From: Adiantum capillus-veneris
Lineage: Eukaryota; Streptophyta; Polypodiopsida; Polypodiales; Pteridaceae
Length of the DNA: 64,000 nucleotides
NCBI GenBank assembly: GCA_014529385.2
Contig: CM043963.1
Coordinates: forward strand, 4,405,001-4,469,000
Reading direction: 5' to 3'
Of this stretch, positions 1-10,330 are shown in pieces. Below the pieces are notes generated by a model. That model was not told the origin of the DNA. It was given only the letters and a program-made list of their open reading frames with translations, and searched no databases. Each line of letters begins with the position of its first letter. The first letter of the stretch is position 1. The position numbers were made by a program, and so were the translations under genes.

Positions 1-328
1 TCTTCCTTGCTTACCTTCCTCTGCTCAATACCTTTCACTCGTTCGCTTCTCTCTTCTTAGATGAATGTTGAGAGCAAGAGAAAGAGAACAAGCTTTGCTA
101 AAAGAGAGAGAGCCTTGTTCTTCCTTAGAACTCCCTTCTCCGTCACAACACTCTACGCCGCCACTCCTCCTTACTTTGCTAGGCCGAGGATGAGCCGAGA
201 GAGAAAGCCTTCCCTTGTTCGCCTTCACCTCTTCTCCACGCTTTGCTACTCCCGTTCTTGCATACCCGTTCCCTCTCTATCTTTGCTTTGAGAGAGAAAG
301 AGAGAATACTCTTTTCTTTACTCTTATT

Positions 329-330
<2 letters not shown>

Positions 331-388
<58 letters not shown>
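331..388. repeat. (AG)29 microsatellite
   Basis: An uninterrupted AG dinucleotide run of about 58 bases. The short open frames crossing it encode only Arg-Glu or Ser-Leu repeats and are artefacts of the repeat. Confidence 0.95.
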
Positions 389-389
<1 letters not shown>

Positions 390-448
390 ATTTCTCTCCC
401 TCGATTTCTAGTCGAGAACCTAGGTGCATTTCTTCCTCTCTTCCTTCT

Positions 449-576
449 GTTGAACTAAGTCGAGGTCGAGGAGAGAGAGTGAGTGAGAGAGAGAAAACCT
501 TCACTTCCTTCAGTTGAACTAAGTCGAGGTCGAGGAGAGAGTGTGAGAGAGAGAAAACCTTCACTTCCTTTGATAA
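449..576. repeat. Tandem duplication, 64-bp period
   Basis: Two adjacent copies begin with GTTGAACTAAGTCGAGGTCG at 449 and 513. Each continues through a GA-rich stretch to AAAACCTTCACTTCCTT. The copies differ by a few bases in the GA-rich part. Confidence 0.9.
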
Positions 577-2041
577 CCGAGGACAAGAGAAGAAGGAGAG
601 ATTTGCCTTTCTGAGCTCCCCCTTTGGTATGCTTTTCCCCTCCTACTCTCGTTCCCCACAATTGCCTCCTTCGTTCCTTCCCCCTTTTCCCTAAAAAAAA
701 CCTTTATTAATAGCCCTCTTTTCCTCCCTTAGCAACGACGGCGCCGTAGTTGTTGCTAGGGAGTGCAAAAAAAAAACTCCTCATGTGACGTGTCAAGCCG
801 TTTTCGAGCAGCGCCAAAACTCTTTGGGACAGGATCCGAAAGGGAGCGCCATGGCAAGATAGGAGGTTTTCGATTCATGTGCGTCGCCGTCCGAGCATCA
901 CGACGCCCGGGGCGAGCTCTTTCTTCTGCTCCACGCTGCCTGTGCACTGCCTCAGGCTCTCACCATTTTGTTTTCCTTGTTTTTCTTCCCTTCATTCACA
1001 CTCAAGCCCTCTCTTAAACCTATGGGCGGCTTTGTGTTGGGCGGCCTCTCTCATCATTGACTTGGGCGGGCGGCCATGCCCCTTGGCCTTTGATGATTAT
1101 GGGAGGCCCTTCCCATTGAGCTCATGGGCGGCCTTTTGGTTATATTAAGGGCACAACATTTGGCATACATGCCGGCCAAGGCGGTAATCTCATCAAAATT
1201 CTGTCATTCGCTGCCTATTGGGTAATCCCCGCAATCAACACGCTCTAGGAGATGACATTTCGGGCCAAGAGCGCATGAAGAGCTTTTTGTGATTTCGTAA
1301 CGGCACCGCATTCAACATGCATATAGACCAAGGCATTGCTTCCAACAAATCTTGACTGACAATATCCTCGTGAATTTTATTGTCTATAACAACACATCGA
1401 ATAATGAAAAAATTACCCAGCTCAGCAGCGCCAACAACTGACACTGGACTTTGTATGCCAAGCCGTAAATCCCTTTAGACTTCTCAAATTTCATAGAGCG
1501 CATACAAACCCTATTGAGGAGGCCAAAATTCCCAGATAGCACTACGATCGAGCCGACCGGATTGGTACGGAACCGGCCCCCTGTGCATCTTTAACGGCCA
1601 GTAACTTGGCAACCGGAACTCCGATCACTAATCTGAAAAGACCGACGTGCTCCACAAAGTGAGCACTTCAGGCCCATGCATTCATTTCATTTTTGTCACC
1701 TCAACCACAGTTGCCCAATCTGGTACGGATCTGCATTGACTCAACCTTCAAACTGCCATAACTTCTTCATCGTACCTCCAATCAACGAGCTGTAAAGCAC
1801 TTCAAGCACTGCAATTCTAGATCATAATCTCCCATCTATGCTCACTTCAAGCATACTCCTTTTTGGCATCATTAAGGCATCTGTTGATCCTTTTAAGCCG
1901 CATCTGGTATACATTAATCATTAAACTTGGCATGTTACAAGCCCCCATCACTGCTTAGTAAATGTGTAGGCTTCAAAAAAGATTAACTTGCATTTCTTTG
2001 CTCTTTTTCCCATCATGGAAGCGGAGCTGCACGACACCGTT

Positions 2042-2446
2042 GTTGTGTTGTGACACGTACATAGTGGGAACGCATGCTACAAGATCTATCTTGTAAATTT
2101 TTAGATACATAATTATATTTCTATAATGTACATATGTATCTAAGTATAAAAACAGGCTTTCTATCTCATCCTATTATTTATCTCAGGGGTAAACATATTC
2201 TTACTTTACCGTCAAAAAGTACTCTGGGAAAAGCATTAATAGCTTTGCCTCTTTAACTTGAGGAAAAAAGCATTGATTCTTTCTTTCTACTATCTCATTA
2301 TTATCTCACACCCTAGCTAGGTCCTATATCTATGGTAACTTCCAATATATATATATATTCTATGTATTTTTCACATTGTTCTTATATTTCTTTTTAAATA
2401 ACTACTAGGAAGGAATCAAATCCTAGTGGGACATTAGCTTGCATGA
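2042..2446 (+). repeat. Gyp1 5' LTR, first part
   Basis: This segment matches the start of the Gyp1 3' LTR at 49046 and, reversed, the ends of both Gyp2 LTRs. The first bases read TGTTGTGTTGTGACACG where the 3' LTR has TGTCGTGCTGTGACACG, two C-to-T changes. It stops at CATGA (2442-2446), where Cop1 is inserted, and resumes at 29064. Confidence 0.9.
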
Positions 2447-2638
2447 TGAAGGAGTACGAGCGAAAGTGTGACGCGAGAGAGAGTGCGAGAAGAAGAGCAT
2501 GACGATATGGTGAACTCGCTCTACTGTAATGTGTAGAGCATAGTGAGTTCTTATGAGGTTTTTACAAAAGAATATGTGTACATACCTGGTGGCCCGCCCA
2601 CTTACCTGGGCGACCACATTGGGCTTTATACCCCAACA
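2447..2638 (-). repeat. Cop1 3' LTR (192 bp)
   Basis: This is nearly identical to 28872-29063. On the minus strand it is preceded by the purine-rich tract AAGTGGGAGGT at 2639-2649, a good polypurine tract for plus-strand priming. Confidence 0.92.
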
Positions 2639-3133
2639 ACCTCCCACTTAAAGTCCAATGTGGTACTTTAAGTGTGAGAGAAGCTACTATACAAGCTAAT
2701 ATACAAGAGATGTAGAGAAGTGATGTACGACCCTACACCTAACTGCTTGAGAAAATGCTCAAAGCTCTTTGAGGGAAGTCCTTTTGTAAGTAGATCAGCA
2801 GGATTTCTGTGGTGTGAACTTTGACAAGGTGAATTTGCTTATCCTTGAGCATTTCCCTGATGAAATGATACTTCACATCCACATGCTTTGTCTTTGAGTG
2901 ATAAACTGGATTGCGAGCCAGTTGTATAGCTCTATGACTATCACAATATAACGCGGGTATCTCTTCTTTGATTCCCAAATCTGTTACTAGTCGATTAAGA
3001 CAAATTGATTCTTTGCATGCCTCTGATGCTACAACATATTCAGCCTCTATAGTAGACTGAGTAACACAATCTTGTAATCTAGAACGCCATGATACTGCTC
3101 CACCAGCCAATTTAAAGACATACCCTGACGTAG
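2639..3133 (-). pseudogene. pol: Cop1 RNase H fragment (3' end of pol)
   Basis: In Copia polyproteins, RNase H degrades RNA in the RNA-DNA hybrid during reverse transcription in virus-like particles. The fragment starts at a Ser-Gly-Tyr-Val-Phe motif (about 3120) and runs through AVSWRSRLQDCVTQSTIEAE, which contains the typical Glu of the xSTxEAEY motif. It continues through YCDSHRAIQLARNPV and the HVDVKYHFIRE segment to the C-terminus, and ends about 100 bp before the 3' LTR. Everything 5' of it, including all of the reverse transcriptase, is gone. It is joined directly to a truncated Gypsy gag at the shared word GTCTAC (about 3128-3133), so a fusion frame runs across the junction; I read that as an accident of deletion. 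Confidence 0.85.
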
Positions 3134-4588
3134 ACCTTCCATGAGTACTTCAGGTGGAGATGCTCCTTGTGTGGAGGGTGTTTGAGAAGGCATTGAGTCG
3201 CTTCTTGCCCCACTTCTAGAATCTCTTTTTGATGGTCCTTCATCAGCATTCTCACATCTGCGCTTCTCTTCTACAATTGCCTCATTTTGTTGGCATTTTG
3301 TAATGTAGGCATGCACAGAAAATGAGTCCACTGGATCATTCCATCCTGTTTCTAGACGTATGCAATCACCTGATTCATGTAGAATCTCTTTTGTAAGCTT
3401 TCCCTTTTTAGCTAATTGCATGCCATTTGGCCAAATTTGACCATGATGGTCACTCACCTCTTCATCACAAAAATGTTCAATTTTTACTTCATAAGTAGCT
3501 GCCTCAACGGAAGAGGTGGCATGCTTAGTTGCCATATCTTCAACTAAGGTTTGCATTCCCCCCTTCCCAAAGTTAGTTCTCAAGGGTAGACCTGTCTCTC
3601 TTAAGTGGATTTTACCATCCTTAAAAAAGACAACATATTTTGACAAAGCATCACTAAAATCATCACAATCCCTTCTTACATGGTTTGTACTATCACACCA
3701 AATACATCTATTAACAAAACCTTCTTTGGGCTGTTGTCTTTGCCTAGGAAGTGGCCCTGATGGTTGGCCTTTTTCTTCAAACTTTACAAACTTCACCTTC
3801 AAGTCACGCATTTCCTTCACAAGCTCATCTAGCATGGACTCATCAAACTTAGAAGCTATAAAAGTAGGCTTTACCATTTTGTCAGAAGTTGAGGTGGAAG
3901 GACTTGTAGTGTTTACTACCATCTTGTCCCTTCTTCTTTGTCTTTTGGCAAGCAGTGAGACAACACCTTCAACCTCATTCCAGTCGGTCTTTAGTCCTTG
4001 CTCAGTATCTTTATCTTCAAGAAGAAGCTCCAAATTTTCTTAAAACTCTTTACCTGTAGCTTGTAAGAAAAGATTTGTCTTCTTTGCATCTAGTGTGGCC
4101 CTTTCTGTCCTCGTGAGTTGTGCATAGCGCCGCTCAAATTCCTTAAGTAGCTCTGTTATTAATAGTCCTTGCTTTGGCTTGACTACCCATTCTAAGAATG
4201 TCCTTTTGGTCACTCTCTCAGAGTCCTCCATGAAATATTCCTCCTTTAAAGCTACTTTGAGTTCTTCCCAATTTCTCCCATACCCATCTTTAATTACCCT
4301 AACATGCTCTCTAATTTCTGGAGCAACAACTAGCTCAAAGCTTTGAATCATCTCACCTTCTGACACGCGATGCAGCTCCATCTCCTTCACATACTAGCGT
4401 AAGTACTTGGTTACATCTTTGCCATTGAATTGATCCATTCTATTGACGACTGCTTGTATGGCCTTCGTTGCTGAAATCGTCCTTCTTTCAATGGCATGTT
4501 GTTGTTGCATGAACATTGCAAATGCTTGAAACATTTGCATTGTTGCTGGGTCAAAATGCATACCCTGTTGCTCAACATGATCACCCAT
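3134..4588 (-). pseudogene. gag: Second, truncated gag of the Gyp2 tandem
   Basis: Gag forms the retrotransposon particle. This copy starts with MGDHVEQQGMHFDPATMQMF at 4588, 54 bases below the LTR edge, and matches the gag of Gyp2 proper. The reading frame holds in one phase, with stops at about 4391-4393 (GAG to TAG by comparison) and near 4037-4039 (CAA to TAA). A complete CCHC zinc knuckle, CIWCDSTNHVRRDC, lies near 3700. It keeps 14 bases near 3735 and one C near 3565 that the other copy has lost, so here it is the better record of the family. It ends at about 3134 in a Ser-Pro-Pro-Glu-Val-Leu-Met-Glu segment, where it is fused to Cop1. Confidence 0.85.
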
Positions 4589-4641
4589 GGTTATCCACAA
4601 AATCTCACCCTGGCAGTTTCACGTCGGGTTCACCAAAAATA

Positions 4642-5470
4642 TGTCGAGAAATTTGCGGTCTTGCTAGGAAAGCACCGGGCTTATGGCTGTGAGAGTTTGT
4701 GAGAGAACTCAACAAAAACTATATGAAGGAGTTAAACCATAGATGCCATGAAGACTAGGGTTTGGAAAGAAGTGCAATCAAAGAAGACTCACTCTTTCTC
4801 TCTTGCACTCACACACACAAAGAAAGAACACAAAAGAGAATGTCAAAACAATACGAAAATGAAAACATCAAGGCTATGGTCATATCGTATCATGGGTAAT
4901 ATGAAAGGGTTAATAGATGAGTTAATGGCATTCAATCTTGACTGACCAAATAGGCTACGAATTGTTCTTTGGAATTTTAGTTTTGTGCTTACCATAATAT
5001 ATATATATATATTTTAGTGATTGAGATTAATTGTGTGTACAAATCCTCTTGGTTCATAGCAAGATAACTACGCTTACGTCAAAAGAAAAGTTATAGTCTA
5101 TGAGAGGTAGTATGATGGGATCCGGTGATAGAAGTATTTCATTAAGCCTTTCTGGGCCAAAGAGAAACACTATACGTTGTTGAAAGTGTATTTTTTGGCT
5201 AATCCATACGTTAACTCTAATAGATCGTACAGAGTGAAAGCGATAGAAATGATTATCATGTGGGCTATTCATTTATGATAGTATGTGAGAAATGTAGATA
5301 TGAGAGAAGTGAAGAGATGAGAAGTTTCCCTCCCAAGCCCTATTCTTGCCCGTAGGCAATAAGGATACTACGGGGAGAGATGTACCTGTAGAAAAGAGAA
5401 CCTATAATTTGTAGAGAGGATGAATTACTAAGAATGAGAGAGATAGGTTTGGTTAAGGAGATGAGATTAG

Positions 5471-5548
<78 letters not shown>

Positions 5549-6731
5549 GTGTGTGTGTGTCGGATTAGAGATGAAAAAGAAAACAACAAGAAATCAAGAA
5601 AACATCAATGTAGAACACATCTTACTTGACAAACCCTTCGACACCATTATTGATGGAGAGAGAAGAAGAGGGGAGCACTCCACTTTGATTGATACGCCAA
5701 GTACAACACCTTCTTTGATTAGAGTTGATCTTCCAAAGATAGCATACAAGAATGGCTAGTCTTCCTCTAGGAGAAAGTGTAGGCTTGGGCTTATGTTAAT
5801 GGGGCTAAGTACAATCAAGCATTACTACTCACTCCCTCAAGAATTCCTCTCATCAATGGCTTGAATGCTTGAGTTCCTTTTCAAGGAAGAATAGGTCCCC
5901 TTTTATAGGTGAAGGGAACCCCCAAGGGTTTACACAAGAAGAGAGGATCCAGTGTGAATAGGAATTGGAAAAGTTGGAAATGAGCTGTCCCTGCATGATG
6001 TGGGTAGACTGGGGTCCAGTATTTTGATCATATCTCCTCAACCGTGGCTCCAAATAAAAAAGTAAAAATGTGGGCAGAAACTTCAGCTCATTAGCTACGA
6101 TTTTCATTTTAAAATCATTTTCCAATTCAGATTGGAACCGTGTGTAAAAAAATCATCAAAATAGGATCCATTTGTGGCAGCAAAAGTCTTACCGTGGTCC
6201 CCTTAGCCTAGACTTTCATTTAATTTCAAAGGACACCTCATGCCATATGAAAGCATGACATTGCTCCTTGACAAAGTTTTGTAATCATGCTTGCAATAAT
6301 GTATTAAAATAAGTGTATCTTTGAAATCATGCCACCTAGTGTCCCACTAGGATTTGATTCCCTCCTAGTAGCTATTTAAAAAGAAATATAAGAAAAGTAT
6401 AAAAAATACGTAGAATATATATAGATTGGAGTTTACCCTAGATATAGGATCTAGCTAGGGTGTGAGATGATAATGAGATAGTAGAAATAAAGAATCAATG
6501 CTTTTTGCCCCAAGTTAAAGAGGCGGAGCTATTGAGCTTTTCCCATAGTATTTTCTGATGGTAAAGTAAGGATAGGTTACCCTTGAGAAAAATAATAGGA
6601 TGAGATAGAAGGCTTATTATTATACTTAGATATGCATATGTACATTATAGGAAAGATAATTATGTATCTAAAAAGTTACAAGATAGATCTTGTAGCATGC
6701 GTTCCCACTATGTACGTGTCATAGCACGACA
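4642..6731 (-). repeat. Gyp2 second LTR (3' LTR of the complete unit)
   Basis: About 2090 bp, bounded by TGTCG at the lower end and CGACA at the upper end. It is very similar to 12677-14792. It includes a TATA box (minus strand, TATAAAAG, near 5900-5907), a composite AC/AT/GT microsatellite, and two small sense reading frames described separately. A polypurine stretch, GGTTTAGAGGGGATGGA on the minus strand, abuts the upper edge. Confidence 0.92.
5473..5560. repeat. Composite (AC)n(AT)n(GT)n microsatellite in Gyp2 3' LTR
   Basis: About 31 AC units are followed by about 7 AT units and 6 GT units. AC and GT are complementary, so the tract can fold back around the AT core. The sister LTR has a pure AT tract at the same place (13508-13617). 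Confidence 0.92.
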
Positions 6732-6798
6732 TCCATCCCCTCTAAACCTGTACATCCTCCGGTATGTGCCACATTATTTCTTTGTAAGATCAGCCCTC

Positions 6799-9700
6799 TT
6801 ATATATCTTCCTTGCTTTCTTCTTCACTGGATGATTCCAAATCTTCATCTTCACTTTGATCTTTACCTGTGGTTTGCTCTTCTTCCTCATCAACATCTTT
6901 TGGATCATTGTCTCCTCTTCTCTTAAACATTTTGATCCTTTTTCCTGCAATGGGAATCTTTACTTTTGTACCATCTAGTTCAGACAAGTTGTAAGTAGCA
7001 TTTTCATGCACATGCTCTACAACATACGGTCCAAACCATCTTTTTGAAAACTTACGCATGACTGTGTGCTGGTTATCAAGGCTACTATCATACACCAAAA
7101 CCGAGTCACCTTTGTCAATTGCTTTGCTCCTGAGTCGATGTCGCTTATCAAAGTATTCCTTGTTTTTCAACCTTGCATTTTTGAGTTGTTCTTTCGTAGC
7201 TTCAATGTCTCCAGGTCTTCTCTCTAGCTGCCTTATACGCAGTGCAAGGAGATCTTCCCTGCTAAGCCCCTCTTGCCAAGGTAGTACATTCCATGTGGGA
7301 ATTGTATCTTCAATCGGCATCACTGGCTTTTGACCATACATTAGCTCCGCAGGCATGTAGCCAGTTACTGAGCTATGTGTTGTACAATCAGCCCATAAAG
7401 CATATGGTAACAATTTTGGCCACTCACCAACTCTTCCTTCGCAAGCCTTGGCCAAAGATTTGATGATAGGAGGATGCCCTCTTTCACTCTTTCCATTGCC
7501 TTCAGGGTTGTAAGCTGTAGTAAGAGAAAGCTTGATTCCTAATCTAGAAAAGAACTCCCTTGCTTCTTCGGCATCCAGTTCACCTCTATCTGCGGTGATT
7601 TTTTCCACACAACCATAACGGCAAATCACCTCATCAAGAAGGAATTTGCACACAGCCTCTTTGGTTTTAGCTCTTAATGCTCTTCCTTCAACCTCGTTAG
7701 TTAGGTCCTCTCGTGCAAGAACCAAGTATCTCATCTGCCAGAGTCATAGAGGCATTGTGACTAGATCCACAACCCATTTATAGTGCATGGCTAGTGGATA
7801 TGTAGAGTGCAATCCATCACGATGTCGAACATTTGAATACACTTGACAAGTTACACATGTCTCTACAAACTGAGATACATCTTTATACATACCCTTCCAC
7901 CAGTATTTTTCTTTCAACTTGGAGAAGGTTTCCCATACACCCCTATGTCCAGCCCATAGACTCTCATGAAACTCTTGTATGAGCTTTACTTGAGTCTCTT
8001 TTTTACATATAACCCTTTGTGGTGTAGCACCCTTTTGTTTAGGATGCTTCCACAAGTAACCATACCTCAAAAAGTACCCATATGATTTCCTGCGTATCCT
8101 CTTGAATTATTGTTTAGACCAATCATCCTGCTTTGTTAGAGTACTCAAGTAGCTTCCAATAAGAAGCCAATCACCTTCATAAAGCTCTTTCAAGAATGAT
8201 TCAAGTAGATTAGTCATGCAGACATTGTTACCTTTGACATGAGAGATAGAATAGAACTTTGTGCCTACATCATCTCCCTCGTCAATCATTTGTGACTCAT
8301 CTTCATACCTTGCCCTTGATAGCATATCTGCCACTGTATTGTCTTTACCTACAATGTGCTTAAACTCAGGATTTAAGTACTTAATGTAGGCAATCCACCG
8401 CAACATAGCAATGTATGGAGTTGAGCAGCTTGTAATCATCCCAAGAAGTGGTAGACAATTTGTTTCTACAACCACACATGCACCAATTAGGTACTCTTTC
8501 CCACTTTTCAAGGCTGTAACCATACCCCATAACTCTCTCTTTATCTGTGGATAGTTTCTTTGGCGAGCACTTAGCACCTTTGCTCCAAATCTTACCACAT
8601 ACCTGTGTCCTTCTTTGTCATCTTGCCCTATTGCCCATCCAATCCTTGTAGGACTGGTGTCACAATTACTGGCCTTTGACACTCATAGTCTACCTTTCTC
8701 AAAGTTGTTGCTGACTGGAGCAACTCCTTTAGCTTTTTCATGGATTTTACATGTGCTTCTGTCCATTTAAACTTCTGATTCTTTCTAAGCAGCTGATAAA
8801 GAGGATCAGCTACATGTGCATAATGTGGAATCCAAATAACATAGAAGACACATGCTCCCAGAAACCTTCTAACCTCAGTGATGCTAGTGCACGTTTCTTT
8901 CATTCTTTGGATGGCATCTACCTTTGTTGGTCAAGGTTTCCTACCATATGGCCCGCACATGTGCCCCACAATAAGCACTTCATTGACACCAAACATAGAC
9001 TTTTTCCCTGACAATGTAAGATTCACTTCTTCCAACCTAGACAAAATTTTATCACAATCATTTATGTGATTTACCACAAACCTGCGACATCCCTTGAGAT
9101 CCAAAGCTTCATCTTTGTCACTTTCTTCACATCCTTTGATAGGCAAATCATCAATGAAAGGCATTGTGATTTGAGGAATAAAGTCACGTAAGACCTTATT
9201 CATCCCATTCATCATATGTGCAACCGAGTTGGTTGCTCCCTGTGGCAAGGTACACATCCTTAACAAAGCCAAAGGTGTCCTCATGGTTGTCAAGTCTCTG
9301 CTTTTGATTGCAAGCTGAAATTGATCATACCCTGAGTAGAGATCCCCCATTGAGTAGATTGCCCTCCCTGCAAATGCCTCTGCAAACTCATCCACAATTC
9401 GACTTGTACCTACATTTCTAATTGTCACCTTGTTCACTGGTTGCATATCTTGGATGAAGCGTAGAGAACCATTCTTCTTCGGAACTGCGAACCACCTGTT
9501 TGAGTATGGAGCACAAGAAGGCTCCAAGATTCCCATTTTGATTTTCTCATTCAGTAGCTCTACTAACTTTGGCAAATGAGCCTTTGGAACCGGAATAGGC
9601 CGCAGATTCCAAGGCACATGAGGTATTGTGAAAATTACCATAGGAGCTACAATAGAAGGATCAACACATCCTATCTCATGTGGCTCAAATGCAAAAGCCT

Positions 9701-10330
9701 TACCATGCTTTGAAAGCATTTCTTTAAAGCAGTTTGTCTCCTCCTGTGTTAGAAACTCCTCGCGACCAATCTGCAAGTCTTGGAAAGACTCCTTTGTGAA
9801 GGTATGTCCAATCTTTTTAGGATTCCTCAAACTTGGTTGTAAAGAAGCCTGCTCAATCTTTTCCCTGTTGTTGGGTGGTAAGGGTGAAGCTACTGGTCTC
9901 ACCTTCTTTGCTACACTCTTGTATTTAGTTTCAACATGCACTTCTGGGCCAACTATTTGGCTTTGTTTAAAGGCTTCTATTACTTGATACATTTCCATAG
10001 AGCAAACTTCCACAACTTCATTTTCAAGATGCAAATTAGACCCCATTATAGCATCAAGCTCACCCATAGTATCTACAAAAGAAACTTGTTCACACAAACC
10101 CAAAACATTTTAAGTAGGCTCTAGCAACCCACTCTTTTTCATGCCTATTTGTACATTATGCACATATTGCCTCTCACATCTCTTCAAATCTTCAAGTTTT
10201 GTAAAACATACTGATCCATTCTTTGTTACCAAGGAGCTCATTGAAAACACTTCACCTATTTTTGGATCAGGCAAGACCCTTTTTCTTTTTGTACCACTGC
10301 AATCCCGCTTTACAATGGTACTTGGCCAAA
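6799..10330 (-). pseudogene. pol: Gyp2 pol: reverse transcriptase, RNase H, integrase
   Basis: This encodes the replication and integration enzymes of the element. Pol begins by entering the -1 frame relative to gag-protease at about 10330. The RT core includes WFAVPKKNGSLRFIQD, LPQGATNS and the catalytic MPFIDD motif (about 9160). RNase H follows, with KVLSARQRNYPQIKRELWG and VVETNC. The integrase has an HHCC-type finger (about 7990-7840), a VVDL first Asp, a KITADRG second Asp, and NGKSERGH as the probable Glu. A long acidic tail of repeated Glu, Asp and Ser ends at 6799. The frame is broken by a Glu-to-stop change near 10104, stops at 8931-8933, 8107-8109 and 7744-7746, and one frameshift between 8628 and 8682. 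No chromodomain is evident. Confidence 0.88.

Larger units (their letters stand above)
1..2041. other. Left flank, no gene recognised
   Basis: This stretch lies outside the outer retrotransposon Gyp1. The first 700 bases are strongly purine/pyrimidine biased, with a long AG microsatellite and a 64-bp tandem duplication. Around 1018-1140 the word GGGCGGCC or close variants recurs several times. From about 1150 to 2041 the base composition is ordinary and I see no coding region: the longest open frames are under 125 codons, low in complexity, and resemble nothing I know. It may be part of an older element or its LTR, but I found no partner copy in the window to prove it. Confidence 0.6.

Noticed and set aside
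449-576. CRISPR-like repeat
   Set aside because: Two adjacent copies with no spacers, in plant-like DNA; an ordinary tandem duplication.
1235-1444. Host protein-coding gene in the left flank
   Set aside because: The short frame has no recognisable domain, no splice context I can defend and no coding signature.
3047-3140. A gag-RNase H fusion gene
   Set aside because: The frame across the joint comes from a deletion that merges two element remnants in different phases.
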